A DNA stretch of 64,000 nucleotides from an uncultured Pelagibacteraceae bacterium (lineage in GTDB: Bacteria; Pseudomonadota; Alphaproteobacteria; Pelagibacterales; Pelagibacteraceae). Below are positions 8,881 through 18,460 of this stretch, in pieces. The stretch spans positions 124,001 to 188,000 of the forward strand of contig CACASQ010000001.1 of the NCBI GenBank assembly GCA_902535255.1. Direction: 5' to 3'. The position numbers were made by a program, and so were the translations under genes. Within the stretch, counting starts at the first letter, position 1. Every line of letters starts with the position of its first letter. Below the pieces are notes generated by a model. That model did no database searches. It was not told where the DNA came from and saw nothing but the letters and a program-made list of their open reading frames with translations.

Positions 8881-9498
8881 ATGTTAGAGCAAGTAATTAT
8901 CTCGATACAAATTGTTTTAATAGATATCGTTATGGCCGCTGATAATGCGATCATAATAGGTCTAATCGCTGCTGGATTTGCTACTGAAAATAGAAGGAAA
9001 ATAATTGCATGGGGAGTTGCAGCAGCTTTTTTATTTAGAATCGTATTTGCCTCTGGTGCCAATTATTTATTTGAATTTGCATGGATAAAAATATTAGGCG
9101 GTGTTTTACTTTTATGGGTAATTAATAATTTGAGACAAGACTTTTTCGGAAAAAATAAAATAAAAACACCACAACTTAAATCAGCTGAGACTAAAAGTTT
9201 TAGTATGGGGGTTTACCAAGTTTTAATTGCTGATCTTACATTAAGTTTTGACAATACGATCGCAGTAGTAGCGGCTTCGAAAGGAAATTTTCACTTAATG
9301 GTCATTGGATTGTTATTATCGGTCTTTTTAATAGCTACTCTTGCTAGTTATTTTGCTGAATATATTAAAAAACATATGTGGCTTGGCTACCTGGGCTTAT
9401 TTGTAATTTTAGTAATTTCTATACAATTAATAATTGGCGGACTTGTAAGCTACGAAGTGCTTACAATAAACGAAAAATATAAATTTTTATTCTTATAA
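8881..9498 (+). CDS. TerC-family integral membrane protein
   Basis: The protein has 205 residues and about seven membrane segments. It carries the two TerC signatures with intramembrane acidic residues: IVMAADNAIIIG near residue 20 and LTLSFDNTIAVVA near residue 125. TerC relatives are implicated in metal-ion (manganese) handling at the membrane. The length matches the short YjbE/YkoY-type members. Its TAA stop overlaps the ATG of the following oxidoreductase by one base, so the two are translationally coupled. Confidence 0.88.
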   Translation: MLEQVIISIQIVLIDIVMAADNAIIIGLIAAGFATENRRKIIAWGVAAAFLFRIVFASGANYLFEFAWIKILGGVLLLWVINNLRQDFFGKNKIKTPQLKSAETKSFSMGVYQVLIADLTLSFDNTIAVVAASKGNFHLMVIGLLLSVFLIATLASYFAEYIKKHMWLGYLGLFVILVISIQLIIGGLVSYEVLTINEKYKFLFL

Positions 9499-10460
9499 TG
9501 TTAGATTTTTGCATTATAGGGTCAGGAGTAGCTGGCTCTACAATTGCTCACCTTCTCTCAAAAAAATATTCAGTTCATATACTTGATAAGGCTAGAGGAC
9601 CAGGAGGACGTGCATCAAATAAAAGATTTAAAAAAGATTTAAATTTTGACCATGGAGTTCAATACATATCACCAAAAGATAAAAAGTTTTTAAAATTTTC
9701 TAAAAAGCTAATTCAAGCAAAAATACTCAAAGAATGGACCGGAAGTCATATTGATTTTAATTTTGAAAAAAAAAAGAATTCATTAAAATTAATTGGGCAT
9801 AAAGCAAATAATGACTTAGTAAAATATCAGTTAAAAGGTATAAAAAAAACATTTTTATCAAAAGTAACAAAAATAAATTTTAAAGGTAAATTTTGGGAAG
9901 TATTATTTGAAAACAAACTTAAGATTCAATCAAAGGGATTGATAATAACTTGCCCTTTTCCACAACTAAAAGCCATAGCAAAAAAATACCTGAATAGTAA
10001 AATTTTAAGACTTGGGGTGAAAATGGAGCCAAATATAACAGTTATGATTGCATTCAAAAACAATAAAACATTACCAATTAGTTCAATTAAATTTAATGAC
10101 AAAATTTTATCTTGGGCAGCTAATGAAAATAGTAAAAAAAGGTTTATATCAAATACTAATCTTTGGACACTTCAAGCTAGTTTAGCATGGTCAAAAAAAA
10201 ATATAAACAAGTACAAAAATAACAAAAAAATTGAAGATGAACTTGTAATGAGGTTTTTGAAACTTACGGGCATAAAAAAAAATAAATTAATTTATAAACG
10301 GATACATGGATGGAAATATTCTTACAATTATAGAAAAACTAAATTTTTAAGTTTTTGGGATAAAAAAAATAGATTAGGTTTATGTGGTGATTGGTTTAAT
10401 GGACCAAAAGTTGAAAATGCATGGTTAAGCGCTTATAATTTAAAAAAACAAATAAGGTAA
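9498..10460 (+). CDS. FAD-dependent oxidoreductase, renalase/amine-oxidase-like
   Basis: The 320-residue protein begins with a Rossmann motif (FCIIGSGVAGSTIAHLL) followed by LDKARGPGGRASNKR, the pattern of the small renalase-like flavoproteins. A later GLCGDWFNGPKVENAWLSA segment fits the C-terminal FAD-binding motif. The substrate is unknown. It is very lysine- and asparagine-rich, as expected for AT-biased coding. It overlaps the TerC-like gene by one base and ends just before a strong hairpin terminator. Confidence 0.83.
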   Translation: MLDFCIIGSGVAGSTIAHLLSKKYSVHILDKARGPGGRASNKRFKKDLNFDHGVQYISPKDKKFLKFSKKLIQAKILKEWTGSHIDFNFEKKKNSLKLIGHKANNDLVKYQLKGIKKTFLSKVTKINFKGKFWEVLFENKLKIQSKGLIITCPFPQLKAIAKKYLNSKILRLGVKMEPNITVMIAFKNNKTLPISSIKFNDKILSWAANENSKKRFISNTNLWTLQASLAWSKKNINKYKNNKKIEDELVMRFLKLTGIKKNKLIYKRIHGWKYSYNYRKTKFLSFWDKKNRLGLCGDWFNGPKVENAWLSAYNLKKQIR

Positions 10461-10463
10461 AAA

Positions 10464-10493
10464 AAAAGCCCAAGTTAAAAAACTTGGGCTTTT
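10464..10493. terminator. Bidirectional intrinsic terminator
   Basis: A 13-bp perfect stem (AAAAGCCCAAGTT, 10464-10476, with 10481-10493) closes a four-A loop. It has A-runs on one side and T-runs on the other, so it can stop transcription from both directions. It lies exactly between the converging flavoprotein and outer-membrane-protein genes. Confidence 0.9.
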
Positions 10494-10513
10494 AAATTTT
10501 TATCTTGTACTAA

Positions 10514-11182
10514 TTAAAAAGATCTACCAATTGAGAATTTAAATTGTAAAACATCTAAATCTGCTTTGATAGTGTTGCTTGTTGTTGAAGTTAATTTCAA
10601 TTCTTCAAAGTCTGTATACTCAACTGAAGTTTTTGTGTAATAACCTGCTAATTCACCCTTCACACCTGCACCTATTGTGACACCGTCTAGTGTTGCGTCT
10701 CCATAAGTACCTGAGCTTGTGATTGCATTTTCTTTAGTAATCACATCGATTTGTGAATATCCAAGCTTAACGTAACCTTGGCCAATTGGGTAATCAATAT
10801 AAAGCGTGTTAAAGTTTTCAACTTCAGCATCAGCTGTTCTTGTTACAGTACCCGTTGCATCTGTACCTGAAACACCCTGGGCATTTTCAGTTCTTGAATG
10901 AGTTTTATCACTCACGTCTGCAGAACCTGGCACATGTTCTAGACCAATCGCAATCCCACCATCTGTAATATATTCCGCGAATATAGAAGCAATTGGTGAT
11001 ATCGCTTGAACGTCTTTTTTATTAGTATTCGCTGCTCCACCTGCCACATCTCCAGCGGTTGTCGTCTCAGAACCAGATGCGTCTACGACTGCAATGGCTC
11101 CAGAAACACCAACACCGTAATCAGCGTAGGCTGCGCCTGTAAGCGCAAAAGAAGCAATGATTGATACTAATGTTTTTTTCAT
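10514..11182 (-). CDS. Small outer-membrane beta-barrel protein, unknown function
   Basis: This 222-residue protein has a clear signal peptide, cleaved probably after AYA (residue 20). The mature part shows alternating short strands with T/S/G-rich turns. It ends in LQFKFSIGRSF, a C-terminal phenylalanine after alternating hydrophobic residues, which is the signal for outer-membrane barrel insertion. It resembles small porin-like or OmpW-sized barrels, but I recognise no specific family. The roughly 180-base upstream gap is long for this window and probably holds its own promoter, so it may be well expressed. Confidence 0.75.
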   Translation of the reverse strand: MKKTLVSIIASFALTGAAYADYGVGVSGAIAVVDASGSETTTAGDVAGGAANTNKKDVQAISPIASIFAEYITDGGIAIGLEHVPGSADVSDKTHSRTENAQGVSGTDATGTVTRTADAEVENFNTLYIDYPIGQGYVKLGYSQIDVITKENAITSSGTYGDATLDGVTIGAGVKGELAGYYTKTSVEYTDFEELKLTSTTSNTIKADLDVLQFKFSIGRSF

Positions 11183-11361
11183 AAGCTTTCTCTTTTTTAA
11201 ATTTATATAAATTTAGTGAATCTTTCGATTTACTAGGATTAACAGTTATACGTTTATTCATATCTTATCAATAAAATAAAGGGTTTTAACTTTATAGTGA
11301 GTAAAAAAGGTCAATTTATAAGGGTTTTTTAGTTGCATTTTAGCAACAGTGCTTAAAATAT
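11183..11361 (-). promoter_or_regulatory. Long intergenic leader of the outer-membrane protein gene
   Basis: The gap upstream of the barrel gene holds two near-identical short motifs (AAAACCCTTAT and AAAACCCTTTAT on the minus strand) about 40 bases apart, a 16-base AT palindrome at 11199-11214, and a weak promoter-like pair (TTGATA and TATAAC, about 15 bases apart). A 5-bp GTTGC/GCAAC hairpin near the prpD end lacks a T-run and is not a convincing terminator. Nothing here matches an RNA family I know. Confidence 0.3.
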
Positions 11362-12870
11362 TTAGAGAAATATACCTCTTTTTTTCCTTATCTTTTTCTT
11401 AAATCTATTCATCACTTCAATATTAAGACCTCTTAAACCCTTATTTTTAAGATTTTTCAATCTTTGAACTTGATCTAAAAATCTCAAGCTTTCAGCTTTA
11501 GAAATAATGCCTTCAGTTAGTTCGCTAAATTTATTAATGTACTCTTTTCGAGTAAAAGGTCTTTTCCCAGCAGGGTGAGCGTCCGCTACGTTTATTTCTT
11601 CGGAAATTGTTTGACCGTTCTTCATTTTTACAATTACTTTACCCCCAAAGCATTTTTTATTAGGATCTTTAGCGTGATATTTTTTTGTCCATTTTTTATT
11701 TTCACGTGTTTCAATTTTATGCCAAAGTTTTACAGTACTTTTTCTTCTAGCTCTTTGAGGTGTGTATGACTTTAAATGATGCCAAGATCCATCTTCTAGT
11801 GCAACAGCAAAAATATACATTATTGAGTGATCTAGGGTCTCTCTACTAGCGTTAGGATCCATTTTTTGTGGGTCATTTGCTCCAGTACCGATTACGAAAT
11901 GGGTATGATGACTTGTTTCTATTATGATTTTATTAATTTCTGATAAATTTTTGATTTTTCTTTTTAGACTTCTTGCAAGGTCAATTAAAGCTTGCGACTG
12001 ATATTCAGCTGAATGTTCTTTTGTATAAGTTTCTAGAATAGCTTTTTTGCTCGCATTTTTTTTAGGAAGAGGAACAATGTATTTTTTACCTGGTCCGGAA
12101 AGAACATAAGCTATTACACTATCTTCACCTTCATAAATAGGGCTTGGCGCCCCTTCCCCTCTCATACATCGGTCAACTGCTTCAATAGCAAGTTTGCCTG
12201 CATGAGCAGGAGCAAAAGCTTTCCAGCTAGAAATTTCTCCTTTCCTTGATTGTCTTGTTGATATTGTAGTATGAAGCGCCTGTTGAACAGACTGATATAT
12301 CGTATCTGTATTTAATCTTAATAAACTTCCAATTCCAGCAGCAACACTAGGCCCTAAATGAGCAATATGATCAATCTTATGCTCATGTAAACAAATTCCT
12401 TTTACTAAATTTACCTGAATTTCATACCCTGTTAATATTCCATTTATTAAATCTAAACCATTACATCCCTTCTGTTGAGCTACAGCTAAAATCGCAGGAA
12501 TGTTATCTCCGGGATGACTATAATCTGCTGCTAAAAAAGTATCATGAAAATCTAATTCTCTAACCGCAGTTCCGTTTGCCCAAGCTGCCCATTCACAATC
12601 TACTTTTATTTTTGAGTTTAAACCAAAGATATTTGCTCCGTTTTTTCTAGGATGTGCTAAGGCCATTTCTCTTGCTGATACTACTGGTTTTCGATTAAAA
12701 GAGGCTATAGCTACAGACGCATTATCAATAATTCTATTTATAACCATCTCAACAGAATCTTTATTTAATTTAGCTTTATCAGATGCAACTTCAGCTATTT
12801 TCCATGCTAATTGATCTTTTTTTTTTAAATTAGATTTAGAGGGATGAACTTTTACAGTGATATTTCTCAT
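11362..12870 (-). CDS. prpD: MmgE/PrpD family protein, probable 2-methylcitrate dehydratase
   Basis: The 502-residue protein matches the MmgE/PrpD family: [37 protein letters not shown] and [15 protein letters not shown] are typical, and the length fits PrpD. PrpD dehydrates 2-methylcitrate to 2-methylaconitate in propionate use. Its start overlaps the acnA stop by one base, which supports this role, because aconitase can rehydrate methylaconitate. No prpB or prpC is visible in the window, so the specific substrate remains an inference. The C-terminus ends in an unusually basic tail. Confidence 0.82.
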   Translation of the reverse strand: MRNITVKVHPSKSNLKKKDQLAWKIAEVASDKAKLNKDSVEMVINRIIDNASVAIASFNRKPVVSAREMALAHPRKNGANIFGLNSKIKVDCEWAAWANGTAVRELDFHDTFLAADYSHPGDNIPAILAVAQQKGCNGLDLINGILTGYEIQVNLVKGICLHEHKIDHIAHLGPSVAAGIGSLLRLNTDTIYQSVQQALHTTISTRQSRKGEISSWKAFAPAHAGKLAIEAVDRCMRGEGAPSPIYEGEDSVIAYVLSGPGKKYIVPLPKKNASKKAILETYTKEHSAEYQSQALIDLARSLKRKIKNLSEINKIIIETSHHTHFVIGTGANDPQKMDPNASRETLDHSIMYIFAVALEDGSWHHLKSYTPQRARRKSTVKLWHKIETRENKKWTKKYHAKDPNKKCFGGKVIVKMKNGQTISEEINVADAHPAGKRPFTRKEYINKFSELTEGIISKAESLRFLDQVQRLKNLKNKGLRGLNIEVMNRFKKKIRKKRGIFL

Positions 12871-15542
12871 TAATTGAGCATGTTACGTAAAACGTACTGA
12901 AGAATTCCACCATTTTTGTAATATTCTATTTCATTTTCAGTATCTATTCTACTTAAGGCTTGAATTTTTTTAATTGTGCCATCTTTAAATTTAATTTCAC
13001 ATGTTACTTCAGCTCTTGGTTTTATACCTTTCTCAATATCAATTATCGTTACGAGCTCAGCGCCTGTGATTTTTAATTTTTTTCGATCAAAACCTTCTTT
13101 AAATTGTAATGGCAAAACCCCCATACCAACTAAATTTGATCTGTGAATTCTCTCAAAACTTTCTGCTAATACGGCTTTAATACCCAATAATTTTGTTCCT
13201 TTAGCTGCCCAGTCTCTTGAAGAACCAGTCCCATATTCTTTACCAGCAATGACAACTAGATCATTATTTCTTTTTTTATATTCCATAGCAGCTTCATAAA
13301 CACTCATTACTTTGCCTTCAGGCTGGAGAGTTGTAAAGCCACCCTCAGTTCCAGGAGCCATTTCATTTCTAATCTTAATATTTCCAAAAGTGCCTCTCAT
13401 CATCACCTCATGATTTCCTCTTCTCGCACCATAAGAGTTGAAATCTTTTTGTTGAATTTGGTGCTTCATGAAATAATCTCCAGTCGGACTATCTTTTTTA
13501 ATACTTCCCGCAGGTGAAATATGATCTGTAGTTACTGTATCCCCCAATAATAATAGAATTCTGGCGTCATTTATAGCTTTGAAACCTTCAGGCTTGTCTG
13601 GAAGATTATCAAAAAAAGGTGGTTTTTTTACATAGGTTGAGTTTTGTTCCCAATTATAAATTTCGCTATCAACTGTATTAATTTCTCTCCATTCTTTTGG
13701 TCCTTCAGATACATTTGAATATCTTTTCTTAAACATATCTGCGTTTAAAGAAGTAAGCATTATATCTTCAATTTCTTTATTGCTCGGCCAAATATCTTTT
13801 AAGTAAACATCTTTACCTGATTTATCTTTACCTAAAGAAGATTTGTATAAATCAAAATTCATATTCCCAGCTAAAGCATAGGCAACAACTAAAGGAGGTG
13901 ATGCTAGATAATTTGCTTTTACATCAGGATTTATTCTACCTTCAAAATTTCTATTTCCAGATAAAACTGATACCGCATATAAATCTTTTTCGTTGATTGC
14001 ATCTGATATATTTTTATTTAATGGTCCTGAATTTCCAATACATGTAGTGCAACCATATCCTACAAGGTTAAAACCTAATTCATCTAAATATTTATTTAAG
14101 CCAGCTTTTTCTAAGTAGTCGGTAACAACTTGTGATCCAGGCGCTAAAGAGGTTTTGACCCATGGTTTAACTTTTAATCCTATCTGATGGGCTTTTTTAG
14201 CAAGAAGTCCAGCTCCAATTAGAACGCTTGGATTAGATGTGTTAGTACAGGAGGTGATTGCTGCAATAACAATATCTCCATCTTTTAATTTAAAATCTGC
14301 GCCAGCAACATCAGACTCTACAGCTTTAGATCTTTCAGTGTTTTCTTTATAAACTTTAGCAAATGAGGTTGCTGCATTTGTTAATAAAACTTTATCTTGA
14401 GGTCGTTTAGGTCCAGAGATACTTGTAACAACAGTGCTTACATCTAGAGAGACTCTATCAGTAAATTGCACATCATTACTCGCCCACAGCCCTTGCTCTT
14501 TAGAGTATTTTTCTACCAAAGCTATTGTAGCGTCATCTCTTCCAGATAATTTTAGATATTTTAATGATTCATCATCGACAGGGAAAAAGCCACATGTCGC
14601 TCCATATTCAGGCGCCATGTTTGCAATAGTTGCTCTATCAGCTAAAGTTAAGTTTTTAAGTCCCTCTCCGTAAAATTCTACAAATTTTCCTACAACGCCT
14701 TTTTTTCTTAACATTTCCACAATTGTTAAGACTAAATCGGTTGCAGTTGTGCCCTCTTTGAGTTTACCTTTTATTTCAACTCCAACCACTTCAGGAATTA
14801 ACATCGAAATTGGTTGTCCTAACATAGCTGCTTCAGCCTCAATACCACCAACGCCCCAACCTAATACGGATAAACCGTTAACCATTGTAGTGTGGCTGTC
14901 TGTTCCAACCAAAGTATCTGGGTAAGCATACAAATCTTCTCCGCTTTTGGATGACCAAACAACTTTAGATAAATATTCTAAGTTTACTTGATGGCAGATA
15001 CCTGTTCCTGGTGGTACCACTCTGAAATTATCAAAAGCTTTTTGTCCCCACTTTAAGAAAGAATAACGCTCTCCGTTTCTAGAAAATTCTCTTTCAACGT
15101 TTTTATCAAATGATTTGCCTGAAGCATATTCATCAACCATAACTGAGTGATCGATTACTAAGTCAACAGTTGATAAGGGGTTTATTTTTTCTGGATTTTT
15201 ATTTTTGTCTTTTACTGCATCTCTCATAGCTGCTAAGTCAGCTACAGCCGGTATTCCAGTATAATCCTGCATTAAAACTCTTGCAGGTCTATAAGCAATT
15301 TCCGTGCTAGATTTTTTATTTTTTAACCATTCTTTGATTGCTAAAATCTGTTTTTTATCAACAGTTAAATCATCTTCGTATCTAAGTAAATTTTCTAATA
15401 AAACTTTAAGAGATTTTGGTAGTTTTGAAATTCCGTTTAAACCATTCTTTTCAGCTTTTTTTAAATTGAAGAATTTATAATCTTTGCCTGATGATGAAAT
15501 ATTATCTAATGATTTAAAGGAATTTTTACTTTTAAATTTCAT
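12870..15542 (-). CDS. acnA: Aconitate hydratase A
   Basis: Aconitase interconverts citrate and isocitrate in the TCA cycle through a [4Fe-4S] cluster. At 890 residues it has the AcnA length. The cluster cysteines are C432 ([13 protein letters not shown]) and C498/C501 ([13 protein letters not shown]), matching AcnA spacing. [23 protein letters not shown] and the C-terminal [16 protein letters not shown] swivel-domain motif are also present. It is the first gene of a two-gene unit with prpD and may serve both the TCA and methylcitrate cycles. Confidence 0.97.
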   Translation of the reverse strand: MKFKSKNSFKSLDNISSSGKDYKFFNLKKAEKNGLNGISKLPKSLKVLLENLLRYEDDLTVDKKQILAIKEWLKNKKSSTEIAYRPARVLMQDYTGIPAVADLAAMRDAVKDKNKNPEKINPLSTVDLVIDHSVMVDEYASGKSFDKNVEREFSRNGERYSFLKWGQKAFDNFRVVPPGTGICHQVNLEYLSKVVWSSKSGEDLYAYPDTLVGTDSHTTMVNGLSVLGWGVGGIEAEAAMLGQPISMLIPEVVGVEIKGKLKEGTTATDLVLTIVEMLRKKGVVGKFVEFYGEGLKNLTLADRATIANMAPEYGATCGFFPVDDESLKYLKLSGRDDATIALVEKYSKEQGLWASNDVQFTDRVSLDVSTVVTSISGPKRPQDKVLLTNAATSFAKVYKENTERSKAVESDVAGADFKLKDGDIVIAAITSCTNTSNPSVLIGAGLLAKKAHQIGLKVKPWVKTSLAPGSQVVTDYLEKAGLNKYLDELGFNLVGYGCTTCIGNSGPLNKNISDAINEKDLYAVSVLSGNRNFEGRINPDVKANYLASPPLVVAYALAGNMNFDLYKSSLGKDKSGKDVYLKDIWPSNKEIEDIMLTSLNADMFKKRYSNVSEGPKEWREINTVDSEIYNWEQNSTYVKKPPFFDNLPDKPEGFKAINDARILLLLGDTVTTDHISPAGSIKKDSPTGDYFMKHQIQQKDFNSYGARRGNHEVMMRGTFGNIKIRNEMAPGTEGGFTTLQPEGKVMSVYEAAMEYKKRNNDLVVIAGKEYGTGSSRDWAAKGTKLLGIKAVLAESFERIHRSNLVGMGVLPLQFKEGFDRKKLKITGAELVTIIDIEKGIKPRAEVTCEIKFKDGTIKKIQALSRIDTENEIEYYKNGGILQYVLRNMLN

Positions 15543-15545
15543 GCG

Positions 15546-16133
15546 CTATACATAGAACAAAATCACACAAACGATAAGTAAAAAAGACATTGTGTAATTA
15601 AAATTCTTAATAAATTTATCGCTTGTGGCGAATTTTCTCATGTATTTACCCATTAAACACCAAGCTGTTTGGCTTCCAACAGCCATCAAAAACCAAACAA
15701 ATGTTAAAACAATTGAGTCTCTTAAGTAATTATTTTGTGTATCAATAAATAAAGAAATTGAGGTTAATCCAACTATAATGCTTTTAGGATTTACGAATTG
15801 AAACCAAAAAGTGTTTAAAAAAGTTACAGGTTTTGGATCGATTTCTTTATCTTTTGTTTGTCCTGCAAAAGATAATTTGTATGCCATATATAGTAAGTAG
15901 ATTGATCCTAATATTTTAATTGTAGTTTGAATAAATGCATACTTTTGAAAAATAGCTCCAGAAGTTAGTTGTAAAAGAATAATTAATAGCGTCCATCCAA
16001 TTATAACTCCTAGCATTGTAGGAATGGCTTTTCTAAATCCAAAATTAAAAGCTGTATAAGATGTCATAATATTATTTGGCCCAGGAGAAAACGCGGTTGC
16101 AATACCGAATAAAATTAGTGGAAAAAGTTGCAT
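15546..16133 (-). CDS. LysE/RhtB-family amino-acid exporter
   Basis: The 195-residue protein has about six membrane helices and the LysE-family N-terminal signature GIATAFSPGPNNIMTSYTAFNFG, with a central FWFQFVNPKSII. The family exports amino acids such as lysine, threonine or homoserine. It stops before acnA with a few bases between, on the same strand, and follows the cytochrome c' gene by 6 bases. The substrate is not predictable. Confidence 0.88.
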   Translation of the reverse strand: MQLFPLILFGIATAFSPGPNNIMTSYTAFNFGFRKAIPTMLGVIIGWTLLIILLQLTSGAIFQKYAFIQTTIKILGSIYLLYMAYKLSFAGQTKDKEIDPKPVTFLNTFWFQFVNPKSIIVGLTSISLFIDTQNNYLRDSIVLTFVWFLMAVGSQTAWCLMGKYMRKFATSDKFIKNFNYTMSFLLIVCVILFYV

Positions 16134-16139
16134 TTAAAT

Positions 16140-16589
16140 TTAATGAGGCGCTCTAAATCTACTATGACAAGCCGAACAATTACTCCACATCAGCTCTTTC
16201 TGCGCTGCTCTTAGATCTTCAGCAGTATCAATAGCTTTGGCAAGTTTTATCATATCATCAGATGCTTTTTTCATTAGAGCATTAAATTCATCTTTATTTT
16301 CCCAAATAGTTGGTAAAGCTTCAGTTTTAAAACCCTCTTTTGTATTCTCAGGAAAATAATCTAATAATTTAATATAATTATCTGAAATTTTTTTCATTAA
16401 GGGTTTTGCCTCTTCGATTTTTTTTGATTTTAATAATATAGATATTTTTTTAGCGTTTTGATAGTTTTCGCTAAACATTGCTTTCCTGCCTTTTATAATT
16501 TCTTCTACAGTTTGAGCGTTAGCAGTAAAAGGAATGCACAAAGAAAAAATAATAATAAGTGTTTTTATTATTTTTATTTTTTGTATCAT
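16140..16589 (-). CDS. Cytochrome c' family periplasmic protein
   Basis: The protein has 149 residues with a signal peptide cleaved probably after ANA (residue 25). A single heme-attachment site lies near the C-terminus, C138-S-A-C141-H142, after a helical stretch, which is the layout of the four-helix cytochrome c'/c556 family. These proteins bind heme in the periplasm and handle electrons or gases such as NO. Neighbouring DUF411 and cytochrome b561 genes suggest a periplasmic redox or copper-related group. Confidence 0.85.
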   Translation of the reverse strand: MIQKIKIIKTLIIIFSLCIPFTANAQTVEEIIKGRKAMFSENYQNAKKISILLKSKKIEEAKPLMKKISDNYIKLLDYFPENTKEGFKTEALPTIWENKDEFNALMKKASDDMIKLAKAIDTAEDLRAAQKELMWSNCSACHSRFRAPH

Positions 16590-16594
16590 GAATT

Positions 16595-17077
16595 TTATAT
16601 TGTCATGAAAACTGAGGATATCCCATCTTTAAGTTGATAAATAACATAGGGTCCATCTTTATCACCTGGCATTCCTGGTGTGCCAATCGGCATACCAGGT
16701 AAAGCTATACCATCAATATCAGGTTGCTCTTTTAATAATTTGTTAACTGCTTCAAACGGGACATGACCTTCTATAAAATATTTACCTAAAACAGTAGTAT
16801 GGCAAGACTGCATTTCTACAGGAATTTTATATTTTTGTTTTATTGTATGAAGGCTTCTCATATCTGTTTGTTTTACTTTAAATTTTTCTTCCTCTAAAAA
16901 TAAAACATATCCATAACAACATCCGCATGAGGGAGTTTTAAAAACTTCAACGATTTGTTTGTTGTTAATATTAGCTAAAGCGTCTTTTTTATCTGTGACA
17001 AAATTAAAGATATAAAAAAAAGAGGATAATACTACTGTAAAAATAACAAATTTAGATATGTTGCTTTTAAATGACAT
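16595..17077 (-). CDS. DUF411 family metal-binding protein
   Basis: This 160-residue protein has an N-terminal membrane anchor or signal segment followed by the DUF411 core: FKTPSCGCCYGYVLFL with the CGCC cysteines near residue 50, a later SCHTTVLGKYFIEGHVP, and GIALPGMPIGTPGMPG with repeated methionines. DUF411 proteins are associated with copper binding or resistance. I use the ATG at 17077, two codons inside a possible TTG start. The divergent cytochrome b561 gene starts 18 bases away. Confidence 0.85.
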   Translation of the reverse strand: MSFKSNISKFVIFTVVLSSFFYIFNFVTDKKDALANINNKQIVEVFKTPSCGCCYGYVLFLEEEKFKVKQTDMRSLHTIKQKYKIPVEMQSCHTTVLGKYFIEGHVPFEAVNKLLKEQPDIDGIALPGMPIGTPGMPGDKDGPYVIYQLKDGISSVFMTI

Positions 17078-17095
17078 GGCCAATAATAATTAATA

Positions 17096-17626
17096 ATGAG
17101 AATCTTTAACAGTCAAAATGAATACGGCCTATTGGCCAAATTGTTCCACTGGGTTACATTTATTGTCTTAATTGCCCAAGTTCCTTTTGGATTTTATTTA
17201 GTAGGGCTTGAATTTTCTGACGAAAGAATTGAACTTGAAAATATACATATCATAGTTGGAATAACTGTTTTCTATCTCACTTTGTTTAGACTAATTTGGA
17301 AATTTTTTAACCCAAGTCCATCTGAAACTAAAAGTTTTTTTAAAGGACAAGTCTTCATTGGAAAGGCTAACCATTTTTTGCTTTATGTAACTATTTTTTT
17401 CATAACTATTTCTGGAATTCTTAAAAAACTTTATATGGGAGAAAGGCTAAATTTCATATTTTTTAAATATGGATTTGAAAAAGATAATTTTGTTTTAGCA
17501 GATGCTTATTATGAAGTTCATATTTATGCTAATTACTTATTATTAGCACTTGTAAGTCTGCACATACTTGCAGTGATTGTTCATCATTTTGTTTTTAAGG
17601 ATAAAATCTTAAACAAAATTACTTAA
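17096..17626 (+). CDS. Cytochrome b561 family membrane protein
   Basis: A 176-residue, four-helix membrane protein with histidines placed to bind two b-type hemes: AKLFHWVTF in helix 1, ENIHIIVGI in helix 2, and EVHIYANYLLL with SLHILAVIVHH in helix 4. Bacterial b561 proteins pass electrons between membrane quinones and periplasmic partners. It diverges from the DUF411 and cytochrome c' genes, which may be partners. Its stop overlaps, tail to tail, the stop of the DUF4396 gene. Confidence 0.85.
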   Translation: MRIFNSQNEYGLLAKLFHWVTFIVLIAQVPFGFYLVGLEFSDERIELENIHIIVGITVFYLTLFRLIWKFFNPSPSETKSFFKGQVFIGKANHFLLYVTIFFITISGILKKLYMGERLNFIFFKYGFEKDNFVLADAYYEVHIYANYLLLALVSLHILAVIVHHFVFKDKILNKIT

Positions 17627-18060
17627 TGGCAAGCTTCGTTAAATTTTTTTAGTCTCCAATAATTATATGGCCAAGGCGTAACAAAACCAACAGCTAACAT
17701 TATTGGCACAACCCACCAAGTTAAAATAGCTCCTCCAGTAAGAAAATAGTCAGTAGCATTCATAGCAATTTCCATGCTCACCATTGAGATTAAACTCATT
17801 CCAACAGCTGTCTTAAAAGCTAACTTTAAAGAAAAATTTTGTCTTAATAAGATAATTGTTTCTAAAATAATGCTTGTAATAATTCCATTGATTATCGCTA
17901 AAACCATGATTGCTAAAACAGGAAAAGGAATTTTTGTTAATTGAAAAAATAAAATAGTTCCAAAATCACCAATAGAGCAACCAAGTAAACACCAAAATGT
18001 ATTTTTGGCACTTCTTGACCATGTATGTCTACAGCTCCAATTAAATGTTTCAGAACTCAT
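17623..18060 (-). CDS. Probable DUF4396 membrane protein
   Basis: This 145-residue protein has an N-terminal cysteine/tryptophan-rich segment (FNWSCRHTW), then AKNTFWCLLGCSIGDFGTI and three further hydrophobic helices, ending in WWVVPIMLAVGFVTPWPYNYW and a basic tail. The pattern resembles DUF4396, a poorly characterised family of membrane proteins often found near metal or cytochrome genes. The conserved Cys and His residues could bind metal. Its start directly follows the csaA stop. Confidence 0.6.
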   Translation of the reverse strand: MSSETFNWSCRHTWSRSAKNTFWCLLGCSIGDFGTILFFQLTKIPFPVLAIMVLAIINGIITSIILETIILLRQNFSLKLAFKTAVGMSLISMVSMEIAMNATDYFLTGGAILTWWVVPIMLAVGFVTPWPYNYWRLKKFNEACH

Positions 18061-18396
18061 TTAAGCAATATCTAGACCATTATCAGTTTTCTGAGATGGG
18101 TGCACTAGGACAACTTTTCCGTCCTTTTCAATTGCGCCAAGCACTAAAACTTCTGATACAACGCCAGCTATATTTTTTGTCGGAAAATTACAAACACCAA
18201 TAACTTGCTTTCCTACTAAATTTTCAGGAGTGTAATAGTGAGTAATCTGCGCTGAGGATTGTTTTATGCCTATCTCTTTTCCAAAATCTACCTTAACTAC
18301 TAATGAGGGTTTTCTTGCTTTTTCATTTACTTTTACTTCTAAAACAGTACCAACTTTAATTCGTACTTTTTTAAAATCTTCATAAGTTATTTCCAT
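18061..18396 (-). CDS. csaA: CsaA-like tRNA-binding-domain protein
   Basis: The 111-residue protein is a lone OB-fold tRNA-binding domain, with F-K-K-V-R-I-K-V-G-T-V at the start, SSAQITHYYTPENLVGKQVIGVCNF in the middle and a terminal GLDIA. CsaA homologues have chaperone-like activity and can bind tRNA. An efficient ribosome binding site (AGAAAGGAAATT) precedes the ATG and is the same as that of mreB. A strong terminator upstream separates it from livK. Confidence 0.9.
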   Translation of the reverse strand: MEITYEDFKKVRIKVGTVLEVKVNEKARKPSLVVKVDFGKEIGIKQSSAQITHYYTPENLVGKQVIGVCNFPTKNIAGVVSEVLVLGAIEKDGKVVLVHPSQKTDNGLDIA

Positions 18397-18416
18397 AATT
18401 TCCTTTCTATAAATAA

Positions 18417-18440
18417 AAAAGGGGGCCTAAGCCCCCTTTT
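18417..18440 (-). terminator. Intrinsic terminator after livK
   Basis: A 10-bp perfect stem (18417-18426 with 18431-18440, core GGGGGC/GCCCCC) with a four-base loop is flanked by A and T runs. It ends the liv transcript coming from the right and insulates csaA. Confidence 0.9.
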
Positions 18441-18460
18441 AAATTAGTTAAGCAATTGAA

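Noticed and set aside
11199-11214. 16-base perfect palindrome AAATTTAT/ATAAATTT upstream of the outer-membrane-protein gene
   Set aside because: Pure A/T palindromes of this size are expected by chance in such AT-rich intergenic DNA, and no second copy with the same spacing was seen.
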